From the NCBI RefSeq assembly GCF_011299575.1, contig NZ_CP049863.1, positions 372,001 through 436,000 of the forward strand: a stretch of DNA of 64,000 nucleotides, given 5' to 3'. Source of the stretch: Leucobacter viscericola (lineage in GTDB: Bacteria > Actinomycetota > Actinomycetes > Actinomycetales > Microbacteriaceae). Under the pieces are notes generated by a model. It did not search any database. It was not told where the DNA came from and worked only from the letters and a program-made list of their open reading frames with translations. Shown piece after piece: positions 46,978 through 55,940 of this stretch. The translations under genes were made by a program, and so were the position numbers. Position 1 is the first letter of the stretch. Each line of letters opens with the position of its first letter.

Positions 46978-48357
46978 TTACGCGCCAGGCCGGTGCGCTT
47001 CGAGCGCCGAGAGCAGCGAAGCAGCTTTCAGTTGTTTCTCTTTCAGTTCAGCTTCGGGGTCCGAATCCACTGTGATGCCGCCACCAGCACCCACACGAGC
47101 CTCTCGAAAACACGCGCCGTGTCGATCCCGCAGTTCAACCGCACGAATGGTCATGGCAAGCTCCGCGTTCCCCGCATCGCTGAGCCATCCAAAGCAGCCC
47201 GAATACAGTCCTCTAGGGCCCAACTCAAGATCGGCGAGAATCTCAACCGCACGCTTCTTCGGTGTGCCCGTCATTGATCCACCCGGAAAACATGCCAAAA
47301 TGGCGTCGTTTGCCCCCAGCCCCTCTTTGAGCTGGCCCGAGACGGTGCTCACCAGTTGGTGCACGTGCGGGTGCTGCTCAACCCGCCGAAATCCATCGAC
47401 CCGCACGCTGCCCGGATCGCACACCCTGCTGAGATCGTTTCGCATCAGGTCAACGATCATGAGGTTCTCCGCCAGCTCTTTAGGATCAGTAGCCAGCTCG
47501 GAAGCAAGCGCCCGATCTGTTTCGCGGTCCGCACCACGCGGGCGGGTTCCCTTGATCGGATGAGTTGATACCGTCCCGCCTCGCACGCTCAAGAATTGCT
47601 CGGGGCTCGCGCTCACGAGTGCGCGTTCCTTCGTAACGATAACCCCACCGCGAATTGCCGCTCCGCGCTGCCGTAGATCGAGGTAGAGCTCCAGTGGATC
47701 GAACTCGCCCACCACGGTCGCGGTGTCGGTGAGACACAGCACGTAGGCGTCACCCTCGGCTATCGAGCGTTTCGCTTGTTCGACCCGGGTCAGGTAGGCC
47801 TCGTCGCTCTGCCTCCACCTCGCACTTGTGCTCGCAGCGCTCGGGGTTGTCTCGCGAACACTCGGGCAAATCTCCGAGCCAGAGAACAGGCTCGCACCAA
47901 AGCGTTCGATCCACGCATCGAGCCCGGCCTCGCTCAACCCTCGCAGTTCCGCCCGCTGCTCGGCTTCGTTGATTGCCAGAACCACGTCAAGCCGCAAGGC
48001 CAGACCAGGTGCCGCTTCGTCCGAGGCGGGCTCAACCCCAAGCAGCGCCACACCGAGCTCGTAGCCCAAAGAGACGACCCAACCCCCGGAAAAGCCGGAC
48101 TCCGTCGACACGTGATCTGCTCGCAGGGAATCCAAGAACTCCCTCTCGCGACCGGGCTCAGCAAGGCGCACCTCCGTGGCAGCGCCCAGGTAGCTCCAAC
48201 CACTCTCTGCTTCACCATCGAGCCAGCACCAGCCGGGTGCGTCGCGACAGGCCTCAGCGAGCGAGCGCGCTAAAGCCTCAACGTTTCGCGGAAACGGAAT
48301 CTGCCGCACTCGCGTCTCTGCACTGCGCCCGCCACCGCGGCCATCCCCCTCGCTCAC
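46978..48357 (-). CDS. pabB: aminodeoxychorismate synthase component I
   Basis: Adds ammonia to chorismate to make 4-amino-4-deoxychorismate for folate synthesis. The 459 residues align to the anthranilate synthase I/PabB family over the C-terminal chorismate-binding domain: SASPEQFLSVRG, PIKGTRPRG (about 267-275), LMIVDLMRNDLSRV, FPGGSMTGTPK. The Lys in PIKGT, where TrpE has Ala, marks it as PabB. The N-terminal part is more divergent. GTG 48357 has no spaced ribosome site; TACGCT lies exactly 6 nt upstream. The glutaminase partner pabA is not in the window. Confidence 0.92.
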   Translation of the reverse strand: MSEGDGRGGGRSAETRVRQIPFPRNVEALARSLAEACRDAPGWCWLDGEAESGWSYLGAATEVRLAEPGREREFLDSLRADHVSTESGFSGGWVVSLGYELGVALLGVEPASDEAAPGLALRLDVVLAINEAEQRAELRGLSEAGLDAWIERFGASLFSGSEICPSVRETTPSAASTSARWRQSDEAYLTRVEQAKRSIAEGDAYVLCLTDTATVVGEFDPLELYLDLRQRGAAIRGGVIVTKERALVSASPEQFLSVRGGTVSTHPIKGTRPRGADRETDRALASELATDPKELAENLMIVDLMRNDLSRVCDPGSVRVDGFRRVEQHPHVHQLVSTVSGQLKEGLGANDAILACFPGGSMTGTPKKRAVEILADLELGPRGLYSGCFGWLSDAGNAELAMTIRAVELRDRHGACFREARVGAGGGITVDSDPEAELKEKQLKAASLLSALEAHRPGA

Positions 48358-48363
48358 CCCTCA

Positions 48364-48397
48364 AGCGTAGTGCGCCCTGCAAAGGCGGTGATACGCT
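48364..48397. promoter_or_regulatory. overlapping divergent leaderless promoters of pabB and the 48404-pabC unit
   Basis: Minus strand TACGCT (48364-48369) ends 6 nt before the pabB GTG; plus strand TACGCT (48392-48397) ends 6 nt before ATG 48404. The two identical -10 boxes are only 22 bp apart in a 46-bp gap, so each expected -35 position overlaps the other promoter. Confidence 0.58.
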
Positions 48398-48403
48398 CAC
48401 GGC

Positions 48404-49036
48404 ATGGAAAAGCGCACCATCACAGAGACCTTTTCGCAGGCAGCCGCCTGGTGCGTCGACACCGTTTCGCGGGTGCCCAGCACCGCTTGGAACGAGCAAG
48501 CTCTCGGTGACTGGGATCTGCGAGCACTCGTTGGCCACACCAGCCGCGCCCTCTCGACCGTCGTGCGCGCTATTGGGGCACCCGCCGACACCGTCGAGCT
48601 CGCAAGCGCCGAGTCCTACTTCCGTGCCGTGTCTGAAATTGCTGAGGCCGATGCAAACTCGGTTCGGGATCGCGGAATAGCCGCGGGCAGAGAGCTCGGT
48701 GAGGATCCCGCGGCTCAGTTCCGAAAGCTATACGCTGAGGCCCTCGCTTCGGTGCAGTCCGTCTCTGATCCGGCCGTTATGTCGGTTGCCGGGGGCATCG
48801 CTCTCAGCCAGTACCTGCGCACACGCGTGTTCGAACTCGTTGTACACGGCCTCGATATTCAAACGGCACTCACAAGGGTGAGCGCCGCAGAAGAAATCCC
48901 TCCTCCCGAGGCCGCTCTGTCTGAAGCGCTCACCATCGCCCAACATCTGGCGGTGCTTCGAGGTGACGGCACGCAGCTACTCTTTGCCCTGACGGGACGA
49001 GGATCACTCAGCGCAAACTACTCGGTGCTTGCGTGA
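48404..49036 (+). CDS. maleylpyruvate isomerase N-terminal/DinB-like domain protein
   Basis: A 210-residue protein of the mycothiol-dependent maleylpyruvate isomerase/TIGR03086-like superfamily. The N-terminal four-helix region carries WDLRALVGHTSRALSTVV, and a second conserved part is YLRTRVFELVVHGLDIQTAL with histidines suited to metal binding. The substrate is unknown; many such proteins in actinobacteria are uncharacterised. It overlaps pabC by 4 nt (GTGA), so it is co-translated with a folate gene, yet a role in folate synthesis is not established. The ATG is likely leaderless. Confidence 0.8.
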   Translation: MEKRTITETFSQAAAWCVDTVSRVPSTAWNEQALGDWDLRALVGHTSRALSTVVRAIGAPADTVELASAESYFRAVSEIAEADANSVRDRGIAAGRELGEDPAAQFRKLYAEALASVQSVSDPAVMSVAGGIALSQYLRTRVFELVVHGLDIQTALTRVSAAEEIPPPEAALSEALTIAQHLAVLRGDGTQLLFALTGRGSLSANYSVLA

Positions 49037-49767
49037 ACGGGGCACCTCGTGCGCTGCTCGTGGCCGACTCCTTTCGGGTGCGGGTGAACGCCACGACCGG
49101 TCGCGCCGAGGTCCGCGGCTGGCGCAGGCATCTGGACCGCTTTCGAAGGGGAGTTGAAGACGCGACCCCCGAACTAGAGCAGCCCGTTGTCGAAGGGTTC
49201 CTGTCCGAGGCCTCCCACGCCATCCGCGACTACGGCGAAGGGTTTCCGCGTCTGGAACTGTGGCACGAGCCAAACCGGGCACCGGAGTTATCTTTCACGC
49301 TGCGACCGTTGCCACAACTCCAGACAGAACTCGAGTTAGCAACCGCACCGGGAGTAACTCTCGAGCATGCCGCCCGAAAGGGCCCGAACATTGCCCGGCT
49401 CACAGAGATCAACCACAGGCTCGGTGCGGAAGCACTGCTTGTGGACCGCGCAGGCCGTGTGCTGGAGGGCGCCACAACGAGCCTTGTCTGGTGGGATAGC
49501 GCTACCCGAGCTGGTCATGTCGTTCAGGATCGGGCCAGCCGCGTGAGCTCAGTCACCGAGAGTTTGCTGCTCAACGAAACGAGCCTCACCCCGGGCCGCA
49601 TCCCTCCCGGCAATCTCACTGCTCACGAGGTGTGGGCCGTAAATGCTCTCCACGGCATACGCGTCGTCACCGCGATCGATGGTTTCCCCACACAAGAGCC
49701 AAACAGCACCCGGCTCGAACGGTTTAGAGAGGCGCTCGACCGCTACTGGGAACCCGTATCCGCGTAA
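49033..49767 (+). CDS. pabC: PabC-like class IV aminotransferase (aminodeoxychorismate lyase)
   Basis: Fold-type IV PLP enzyme, most likely releasing pyruvate from aminodeoxychorismate to give p-aminobenzoate. The 244 residues show LTEINHRLGAEALLVDRAG and VLEGATTSLVWW, the family C-terminal signature with the conserved Glu, and a candidate PLP lysine in ARKGPNIARL at about residue 115. Sequence is divergent from E. coli PabC, so branched-chain or D-amino acid transaminase activity is not excluded. Its position opposite pabB supports the folate role. Confidence 0.78.
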   Translation: MNGAPRALLVADSFRVRVNATTGRAEVRGWRRHLDRFRRGVEDATPELEQPVVEGFLSEASHAIRDYGEGFPRLELWHEPNRAPELSFTLRPLPQLQTELELATAPGVTLEHAARKGPNIARLTEINHRLGAEALLVDRAGRVLEGATTSLVWWDSATRAGHVVQDRASRVSSVTESLLLNETSLTPGRIPPGNLTAHEVWAVNALHGIRVVTAIDGFPTQEPNSTRLERFREALDRYWEPVSA

Positions 49768-49783
49768 ACCACGCGGCACTCTT

Positions 49784-51484
49784 TCACTCAGCGCCGGAGG
49801 GCACTGGCAACTCAAGTCGAGCGCTGTTGATCCCCGCGGGTATCTCCGTGTGCGTAATAAGCACAACCGCGCGGTCCGCGGGAACCGCCCCCATCAGGTC
49901 AGTGAGCAGCTTGTCGGCGAGCTCGCGGTCGACTCCCGCGGTCGGCTCGTCGAGCACCACCACCGGAAAATCTGCAAGCAGAGCACGTGCCAGCGCGATT
50001 CGCTGGGCCTGGCCACCTGACACGAGCGATCCGTGCTCCCCCACCCGGGCATCAAGACCACCACGCTCACGAGCCCAATCTCCAAGACCAACTCGATCTA
50101 ACACGGCCTCGAGCTCTTCATCACTCGCGGTGTCTCGCGCAAACTTCAAGTTCTGGCGCAGATCCGCGTCGAACAGGTGCGGGGTTTGTTCGCACAGACC
50201 AACGGTTTCACGCAGCGCTCGACCCGAAAGGGAACGAGCCTCGACACCTCGCAAGCGATAGCTTCCCTGGTATTCCAGGAACCTCGCGAGCACAAACGCG
50301 AGGGTACTCTTGCCGGATCCGCTCTCCCCCGTCACGACTAGTGTTTCGCCGTGCCGCAGTTCAAAACTGACGTGAGAAAACGCACTGCGGGCAGCGCCGG
50401 GGTGTCGCGCGGAGAGGTTTTCAACCGAGAGCACGGGGGCCTCAGGATCAAACGGTGTTTCCGCGGCTGATTCATGAAGCCCGGACACGTCAAACGGAAT
50501 CTCTGCGGGGATCGTGTCCTCGGTGAGCGAAGCGACTCGATCAGCGCTCGCCTGAACCGTTCGCCTCGCCGCCATCGCGGCAGGAAACTGCGCAAACACT
50601 TCAAAGACCGCCGCGGGAACAACGACGATGGCGCCGAACAGTGCGGTTGTCATTGATTCACCGAGACCGGGCAGCAGCACCAGCAGCACCAGCAGCGAGG
50701 CCGCGCCCGAGGCCAACGCCAGAATCGCTCCGGTCAGTCCTGCCGCACGGCTGCGCTGGGTCTGCACACGCGCAAGGCGATCCTCACAGTCAGCGATGCG
50801 GGCGCGCTGCACGTCGAGCGCACCAAATGCAGCCAACACCTCAGACGCCGCAAAACGCTCGAGCAGCGCGTCGACGAGCGAGGCTCGCGCCGCACTCAGC
50901 TCTCTGTCGCTCGCGCCCGCGATCCTGTTCGCGAGCCAAACCGAAAGCGCGCCACCCAGTACAACAAAGGCTGCGAGCACAAGCGCAGCTGGGATTGATG
51001 CGAGCCCGACCAGGATCAGGCTCAGACCAACGACCACCGCGCTCACCACGATCGGCTGTCGCACCCGCAGAGGCTCATCCTGCAACTGGTCGACGTCATC
51101 GACGAACGCGGCGAGAACTTCGCCACGGCGCCGGCTCTCAATTGCGCCGGGCACTCGCGGCACGAGCGCTTCAAACGTGGCCGCCCGAAGCTTTGCGAGC
51201 TGCCCGAGCGCGGCATCGTGGCTAAACAACCGCTCGGTGTACCGAAACGCCGCGCGACCAATCGCAAGCGCGCGCACGCCGACGATCGCAAATGTCAGGT
51301 GCAAGATGGGCGGTTGATCCCCCGCCCGCACAATGAGCCACATGCTCAGCGCAAGCAGCCCGACAACACACGCGTCCGCGAGCACACCCAGGCTCTGCCC
51401 CGGAAACCTGCGCCGCCTGCTCGGCATGGCTCGCTGCAGCACGGCTTGCCTGGCACTCGGCTGCACCGTCACGGATTCGCTCAC
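49784..51484 (-). CDS. cydC: ABC transporter CydC (cytochrome bd assembly)
   Basis: Half of the CydDC ABC exporter needed for cytochrome bd assembly, which exports reductant thiols such as cysteine or glutathione in E. coli. The 566 residues have six predicted membrane segments, then an ATPase domain with GESGSGKST, signature LVSGGQAQR and Walker B VVVLDEPT. It overlaps cydD by 4 nt (GTGA) and converges on pabC with a 16-nt gap. Mycothiol producers would presumably move a different thiol (inference). Confidence 0.93.
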   Translation of the reverse strand: MSESVTVQPSARQAVLQRAMPSRRRRFPGQSLGVLADACVVGLLALSMWLIVRAGDQPPILHLTFAIVGVRALAIGRAAFRYTERLFSHDAALGQLAKLRAATFEALVPRVPGAIESRRRGEVLAAFVDDVDQLQDEPLRVRQPIVVSAVVVGLSLILVGLASIPAALVLAAFVVLGGALSVWLANRIAGASDRELSAARASLVDALLERFAASEVLAAFGALDVQRARIADCEDRLARVQTQRSRAAGLTGAILALASGAASLLVLLVLLPGLGESMTTALFGAIVVVPAAVFEVFAQFPAAMAARRTVQASADRVASLTEDTIPAEIPFDVSGLHESAAETPFDPEAPVLSVENLSARHPGAARSAFSHVSFELRHGETLVVTGESGSGKSTLAFVLARFLEYQGSYRLRGVEARSLSGRALRETVGLCEQTPHLFDADLRQNLKFARDTASDEELEAVLDRVGLGDWARERGGLDARVGEHGSLVSGGQAQRIALARALLADFPVVVLDEPTAGVDRELADKLLTDLMGAVPADRAVVLITHTEIPAGINSARLELPVPSGAE

Positions 51485-53121
51485 GCCGTCACCCCGCTTC
51501 TTGCTGCCGTTACTCTGACGACTCGGTCCGCGGCTTCCAACACACCGGGTCGGTGACTGACGACCAGCACAGCGCGACCCGCGGCTGCTTCCGCTCGCAG
51601 CGCTTCACACACGACGGCCTCGCTACCCGCGTCGAGCGCCGAGGTTGGTTCGTCGAGAAGCACTGCACCGGCGTTATGACGCCACGCGCGATACAGGCAT
51701 CGCGCGATACTCACTCGCTGCGCCTGTCCACCAGAGAGTCCCGCGCCGGAGGCACCAAGCGCGGTAGTGGGATCAAGCCCGGGCAGCGCGGCGGCCGCGA
51801 GAGCACGAGAAATGAGCTCGGGATCAGGCTCAGGATCGCCGAGCGAGACGTTTGACGCCACCGTTCCCTGCAGCAGTCCCGCCTTCTGCCCGACCCAGGC
51901 GAGCTCTTCCGGGTGAGAAACTGCGCCCGAGCTCGGGGCGACAAAACCCAGGAGAACCGAAAGTAGGGTCGATTTACCCGCCCCGGAGGGACCCGCGAGG
52001 GCAACAACCTCGCCCGGGGCTACCGCAAAGCTCACGGGCTCCACGATGGAGCGGTCGTCGCGCATGATCTCGACTTGGTTGAAGGTAATACTGCGGCCCG
52101 TTGCTCGCTCGGCTCGATCTGTGGGCGCATTGTCGCTCTCGATGATCTCGAATACCTCAGCTGAGGCAGAGAGTCCCTCGGTCGAGGCATGGAACGCAGC
52201 CCCCACCTGCCGAATCGGAATAAACACCTCTGGCAGCAGCAAAAGCACAAACAGCCCCAGAGAGAGCGGAAACTCTCCGTTCACAAGTCGTGTACCTACG
52301 GTCACAGCGACGAGCGCAATCGAGAAGGTGCCCGCCAGATCGAGCACAAATCCGGAGAGGAACGTGACCCGCAGCACCTTCATTGTGCGCGAGCGGTACT
52401 CTTCGGTCTCGCGGGCAATACGCTCGGTTTGACGTTGTTCGCGCCCAAATATCTTCAGCGTTGTGAGCCCCGATACGACGTCTAAGAATGACGCCGACAG
52501 GTGCTGCAACTGCGACCACTGGCGATCCTGCACCGCCTGTGTGGCAAGCCCAATAAGAATCATGAAGAGCGGAATCACGGGGAAAACGATCAATACGGTG
52601 ATCGCGCTCACCGGATCCGCGAGAAACACGGCGATGATAAGCAGCGGCGTCGCGATAACGGTCAGGATCAGCTGCGGCACGTATCCAGAAAAGTACCCGT
52701 CGAGGGCATCGAGACCACGACCGAGCGAGGTCGCAAGCTCCGCATCAGATTTGCCGTCTCCACGCTCCGGTGATCCCGCATCAAGCCGGTTCAGCGCCGC
52801 ATCACGCAGCTGAGCCTTCACCCGCACGGCTCCCCTGGCGGCAACAACGTCCATACCCCAGGCCGAGAATGAGCGCAGGATCAGCGCGGCGGTGGCAACC
52901 AGCGCCAACCAGGGCAGATCCGCAGCCGCAAACCCACCCTCGCTCACACGCCCCGAGGGGTTCCCGATGATCGGCAGTACCGCCGCCGTGATCATCTGGG
53001 CCAGACTCCACGACCAGGCCACGATGGCAACGGTTCGCAGCAGTCCTAGCAGTGCGCCAAGAGTAAAGACTCCGCGGGCCGCCTTCGCATAGCGCAGCAG
53101 CCTCGGATCGAGCGGCTTCAT
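51481..53121 (-). CDS. cydD: ABC transporter CydD (cytochrome bd assembly)
   Basis: Partner of CydC. The 546 residues show an N-terminal membrane domain, Walker A GPSGAGKST, signature LSGGQAQR, and Walker B VLLDEPTSALD. ATG 53121 has AAGGGGA 6 nt upstream. It follows cydB after a 78-nt gap with a terminator hairpin, so expression of cydDC may be lower than, or partly separate from, cydAB. Confidence 0.94.
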   Translation of the reverse strand: MKPLDPRLLRYAKAARGVFTLGALLGLLRTVAIVAWSWSLAQMITAAVLPIIGNPSGRVSEGGFAAADLPWLALVATAALILRSFSAWGMDVVAARGAVRVKAQLRDAALNRLDAGSPERGDGKSDAELATSLGRGLDALDGYFSGYVPQLILTVIATPLLIIAVFLADPVSAITVLIVFPVIPLFMILIGLATQAVQDRQWSQLQHLSASFLDVVSGLTTLKIFGREQRQTERIARETEEYRSRTMKVLRVTFLSGFVLDLAGTFSIALVAVTVGTRLVNGEFPLSLGLFVLLLLPEVFIPIRQVGAAFHASTEGLSASAEVFEIIESDNAPTDRAERATGRSITFNQVEIMRDDRSIVEPVSFAVAPGEVVALAGPSGAGKSTLLSVLLGFVAPSSGAVSHPEELAWVGQKAGLLQGTVASNVSLGDPEPDPELISRALAAAALPGLDPTTALGASGAGLSGGQAQRVSIARCLYRAWRHNAGAVLLDEPTSALDAGSEAVVCEALRAEAAAGRAVLVVSHRPGVLEAADRVVRVTAARSGVTA

Positions 53122-53146
53122 TCGGGTCCCCTTTTATGGACGAAAA

Positions 53147-53183
53147 AACCTGGGCCCGTCCCGAAACGGAAGGGGCCCAGGTT
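53147..53183 (-). terminator. intra-operon terminator between cydAB and cydDC
   Basis: A perfect 11-bp stem, AACCTGGGCCC (53147-53157) with GGGCCCAGGTT (53173-53183), ends in the cyd direction with a run of six T (53143-53148 on the plus strand as A). It is 16 nt after the cydB stop and 22 nt before the cydD start. Confidence 0.9.
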
Positions 53184-53199
53184 CTAATCTATCGCAGCA

Positions 53200-54228
53200 C
53201 TAGTGTGCGGCAGCCGGGATCATCTCGCGCGACAGGCGCTTGCGGAAGATCCAGTATGTCCAGGCCTGGTAAGCCAGAACAAGCGGCAGGGTGAACACTG
53301 CGACCCAGGTCATGAGTTCCAGCGTCTTCTGTGAGCTTGCAGCTCCCTCGATTGACATCGAGTACGCGGGATCGAGACTCGAGTGCATCAGGTTCGGGAA
53401 CAGCGCCATGAAGATCGCGAGCAGGGCGAAGGCAATTGCCACCGCATTGCCGGCGAAAGCCCAGCCCTCGCGGCGGACCGCGTTCGCGATCCACGCACCG
53501 ATCAGTGCCACCGCAGCGACCGCGGCACAAATCACGATGAGCAGCAGGCTCTCACTCTCAAGGCGCATGATGATGGTCCACACCAGGAAGGCCGCACCAA
53601 CGACGATTGTCGCAATGCCGACCTTCTTTGCGAGGGCCTGTGCGCGGTCACGAATGTCACCGATGGTCTTCAGCGAGACAAACACGAGTCCGTGGTTGAA
53701 GACGAGCAGCAGCATGCAGATACCACCGAGCAGACCGTAGGGGTTCAGCAGCGTGAGCAGCGTTCCCTCGTAGATCCAGCCGCCGCCGTCCATCGGACGA
53801 ATCGGCACACCCTGCACGAGGTTTGCGAATGCAACGCCCCACAGTACGGGAGGAAGCACTGAGCCCCAGAAGATGAACTGGTCGAACCAGCGCGTCCACT
53901 TTTGTCCCTTGTTCTGGTGGCGATACTCGAACGAAACTCCACGGAAAATCAGAGCGACGAGAATCAGCAGCAGGGCAAGGTAGAAGCCGGAGAACATCGT
54001 GGCGTACCACTCAGGGAATGCCGCGAACAGCGACGCACCAGCAACGATCAGCCAGGTCTCATTGAGATCCCAGACCGGGCCAATTGTGTTGATGAGAACC
54101 CGACGATCAGTATCGTCCTTCCCCAGGAAGGGAAGCGAGATACCGACGCCAAAGTCAAAGCCGTCGAGAACGAAGTAGCCAATAAGCAGCACTCCGACGA
54201 TCAAGAACCAGACAGTTGTTAAATCCAT
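53200..54228 (-). CDS. cydB: cytochrome bd ubiquinol oxidase subunit II
   Basis: Membrane subunit of the quinol oxidase that reduces oxygen at high affinity. The 342 residues have about nine hydrophobic segments, starting LTTVWFLIVGVLLIGYFVLD and with GFDFGVGI, the CydB hallmark near the N-terminus. ATG 54228 is chosen because AGGAGG lies 8 nt upstream, embedded in the end of cydA; a TTG two codons earlier would be too close. It is separated from cydA by 12 nt. Confidence 0.95.
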   Translation of the reverse strand: MDLTTVWFLIVGVLLIGYFVLDGFDFGVGISLPFLGKDDTDRRVLINTIGPVWDLNETWLIVAGASLFAAFPEWYATMFSGFYLALLLILVALIFRGVSFEYRHQNKGQKWTRWFDQFIFWGSVLPPVLWGVAFANLVQGVPIRPMDGGGWIYEGTLLTLLNPYGLLGGICMLLLVFNHGLVFVSLKTIGDIRDRAQALAKKVGIATIVVGAAFLVWTIIMRLESESLLLIVICAAVAAVALIGAWIANAVRREGWAFAGNAVAIAFALLAIFMALFPNLMHSSLDPAYSMSIEGAASSQKTLELMTWVAVFTLPLVLAYQAWTYWIFRKRLSREMIPAAAH

Positions 54229-54240
54229 GATCAAGTCCTC

Positions 54241-55701
54241 CTAGTAGACCGTCGCCAGCTTTTGCGGGTCCGGTTCGCCGGTGCCATCGCCGCCCTCACC
54301 GGGGAGGTGCTCGATCTCAGGCAAGCCAGCCTTTGCGGCCTTGAAAATCAGCTTGAACTCGACCACGGCAAGTCCGCCGTACACCAGGGTGAACACGATG
54401 AGCGATGTGAGCACCGCCCAGCCGGGCACTCCCGGCGAGACCCCTTGTTCGGTAGTCATCACCCCAAACACGATCCAGGGCTGACGGCCCATCTCGGTGA
54501 AGGTCCAGCCGACGAGCGATGCGAGCATCGGGATCGGAGCGGTCCAGATCGCAACCTTCCATACCCAGTTGGGCAGCTCTTTGTTCTTGCGGGTGATCCA
54601 CAGTCCCACTGCAGAAACTAGCGTGGCAAGGGCGCCCAGACCGATCATCCAGCGGAATGTCCAGTAGGTGATCCATATGACAGGAGCGAACTGACCATCA
54701 GACGGGCAGGTCAGAAGCGTGTCGGGCCCGCTGCAGTACATAGCGGTGTAGTCGGACTGCAGGTTACGAATACCCTCGACCGACCCGTCAAAGGTGCCGT
54801 TCGAAAGGAATGACAGCAGGTACGGGATTCGCACCGAGAAGATCTCGTGGGCACCGTCAGGTGTTCCCAAGCTGAAGAGCGAGAACGATGCGTCTGCGCC
54901 CGAGGCGTTGTTGTAGAGAGCCTCAGCTGCCGCCATCTTCATTGGCTGCGCCTGAGTCATCGTCATGCCCAGCGTGTGGCCGGTGAGGCCAACACCGAGG
55001 AACGCAACGATGTTTGTCCACGCGCCAAAGCGAAGTGCCGTGCGCATCTCGTCAACGTACTGGTTGCGCTTCAGGTGCCAAGCGGCGACCGCGACCATGA
55101 CCGTGCCGCCAAACATAATCGCGGCGAAGATGGTGTGCGGGAACTGGCTCAGCGCAATGGGGTTCGTCAGAACCGCTCCGATGTCGAGGAGTTCTGCGCG
55201 CCCCTTCTCAGCGTTGATCTCAAAACCCTGCGGGTTCTGCATAAACGCGTTTGCAGCGAGGATGAAGTACGCGGAGACCGTTGTGCCAATCCAGGTGAAC
55301 CAAATGGTCATCAGGTGCAGGCGCTTTGGCAGTTTGTCCCAGCCGAAGATCCACAAGCCGATAAAGGTCGCTTCGAAGAAGAAGGCGATCAGGCCCTCCA
55401 TCGCGAGCGGCGCTCCGAAGATGTCACCGACGAAGCGCGAGTAGTTGGACCAGTTCATACCGAACTGGAACTCCTGCACGATGCCGGTCACAATGCCCAT
55501 TGCGAAGTTGATCAGAAAGATCTTTCCGAACAGCTTCGTGAGCTTGAGGTACTTCACCTTGCCGGTGCGAACCCAAACGGTTTGCAGGATCGCGACGAGC
55601 AAGCTCAGTCCGATCGTGAGCGGCACGAAAATGAAGTGGTAGAGCGTGGTCAACCCGAATTGCCATCGGGCGAGGACCAACGGGTCCAGAATTTCGTTCA
55701 T
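54241..55701 (-). CDS. cydA: cytochrome bd ubiquinol oxidase subunit I
   Basis: Heme-bearing subunit with the quinol site. The 486 residues have about nine membrane segments. A conserved His is at about 22 (TTLYHFIFVPLTIG), others lie in FPHTIFAA and GHTLGMTM, and the GRQPW motif is in MGRQPWIVFGV. The quinol loop is short (no long insertion), as in non-enteric types. ATG 55701 has AGGAG 6 nt upstream. It heads cydA-cydB-cydD-cydC and has a 110-nt leader with a hairpin and operator-like palindrome. Confidence 0.96.
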   Translation of the reverse strand: MNEILDPLVLARWQFGLTTLYHFIFVPLTIGLSLLVAILQTVWVRTGKVKYLKLTKLFGKIFLINFAMGIVTGIVQEFQFGMNWSNYSRFVGDIFGAPLAMEGLIAFFFEATFIGLWIFGWDKLPKRLHLMTIWFTWIGTTVSAYFILAANAFMQNPQGFEINAEKGRAELLDIGAVLTNPIALSQFPHTIFAAIMFGGTVMVAVAAWHLKRNQYVDEMRTALRFGAWTNIVAFLGVGLTGHTLGMTMTQAQPMKMAAAEALYNNASGADASFSLFSLGTPDGAHEIFSVRIPYLLSFLSNGTFDGSVEGIRNLQSDYTAMYCSGPDTLLTCPSDGQFAPVIWITYWTFRWMIGLGALATLVSAVGLWITRKNKELPNWVWKVAIWTAPIPMLASLVGWTFTEMGRQPWIVFGVMTTEQGVSPGVPGWAVLTSLIVFTLVYGGLAVVEFKLIFKAAKAGLPEIEHLPGEGGDGTGEPDPQKLATVY

Positions 55702-55730
55702 GTGTTGCTCCTGAACGAAGAACGCCGCTC

Positions 55731-55762
55731 CTCACTAAGAGGGGCGACACTCCCTTAGTGAG
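55731..55762 (-). promoter_or_regulatory. hairpin in the cydA leader
   Basis: Arms CTCACTAAG (55731-55739) and CTTAGTGAG (55754-55762) form a perfect 9-bp stem with a 14-nt loop that could pair further through GGG/CCC. It lies 30 nt before the cydA ATG. It has no U-run and may affect mRNA stability or translation, or serve as a binding site. Confidence 0.65.
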
Positions 55763-55795
55763 CTCCGTCGCGAAACGTAGTTCTCGCAGGAGCTA

Positions 55796-55848
55796 CCGGT
55801 CGGCGACCGGCTGACCCAATTCTACGCTTTCTGAGAATAACCTGCGAA
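55796..55848 (-). promoter_or_regulatory. cydA promoter and operator-like palindrome
   Basis: TTCGCA (55843-55848), 18 bp, and TAGAAT (55819-55824) on the minus strand predict a start near 55812. Directly downstream lies CCGGTCGGCGACCGG (55796-55810), a perfect 7-bp inverted repeat around one base, in the position of a repressor operator. It does not match Rex or CRP consensus sites. Confidence 0.62.
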
Positions 55849-55934
55849 TTCCTCTTGACGTGAAGCTACTTTTATGATTTTGACCAGACCACAGCTCACG
55901 GCAAGATCAAGAGTGAATCCCCGCTTTGCACCTC

Positions 55935-55940
55935 TAGACT
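55935..55940 (+). promoter_or_regulatory. leaderless -10 box of the App1-like gene
   Basis: TAGACT on the plus strand, 6 nt before GTG 55947. No convincing -35. Confidence 0.5.

Noticed and set aside
54847..55758. Open frame of about 300 codons on the plus strand opposite cydA.
   Set aside because: Lies wholly over a clear cydA gene and its leader, and shows no family similarity.
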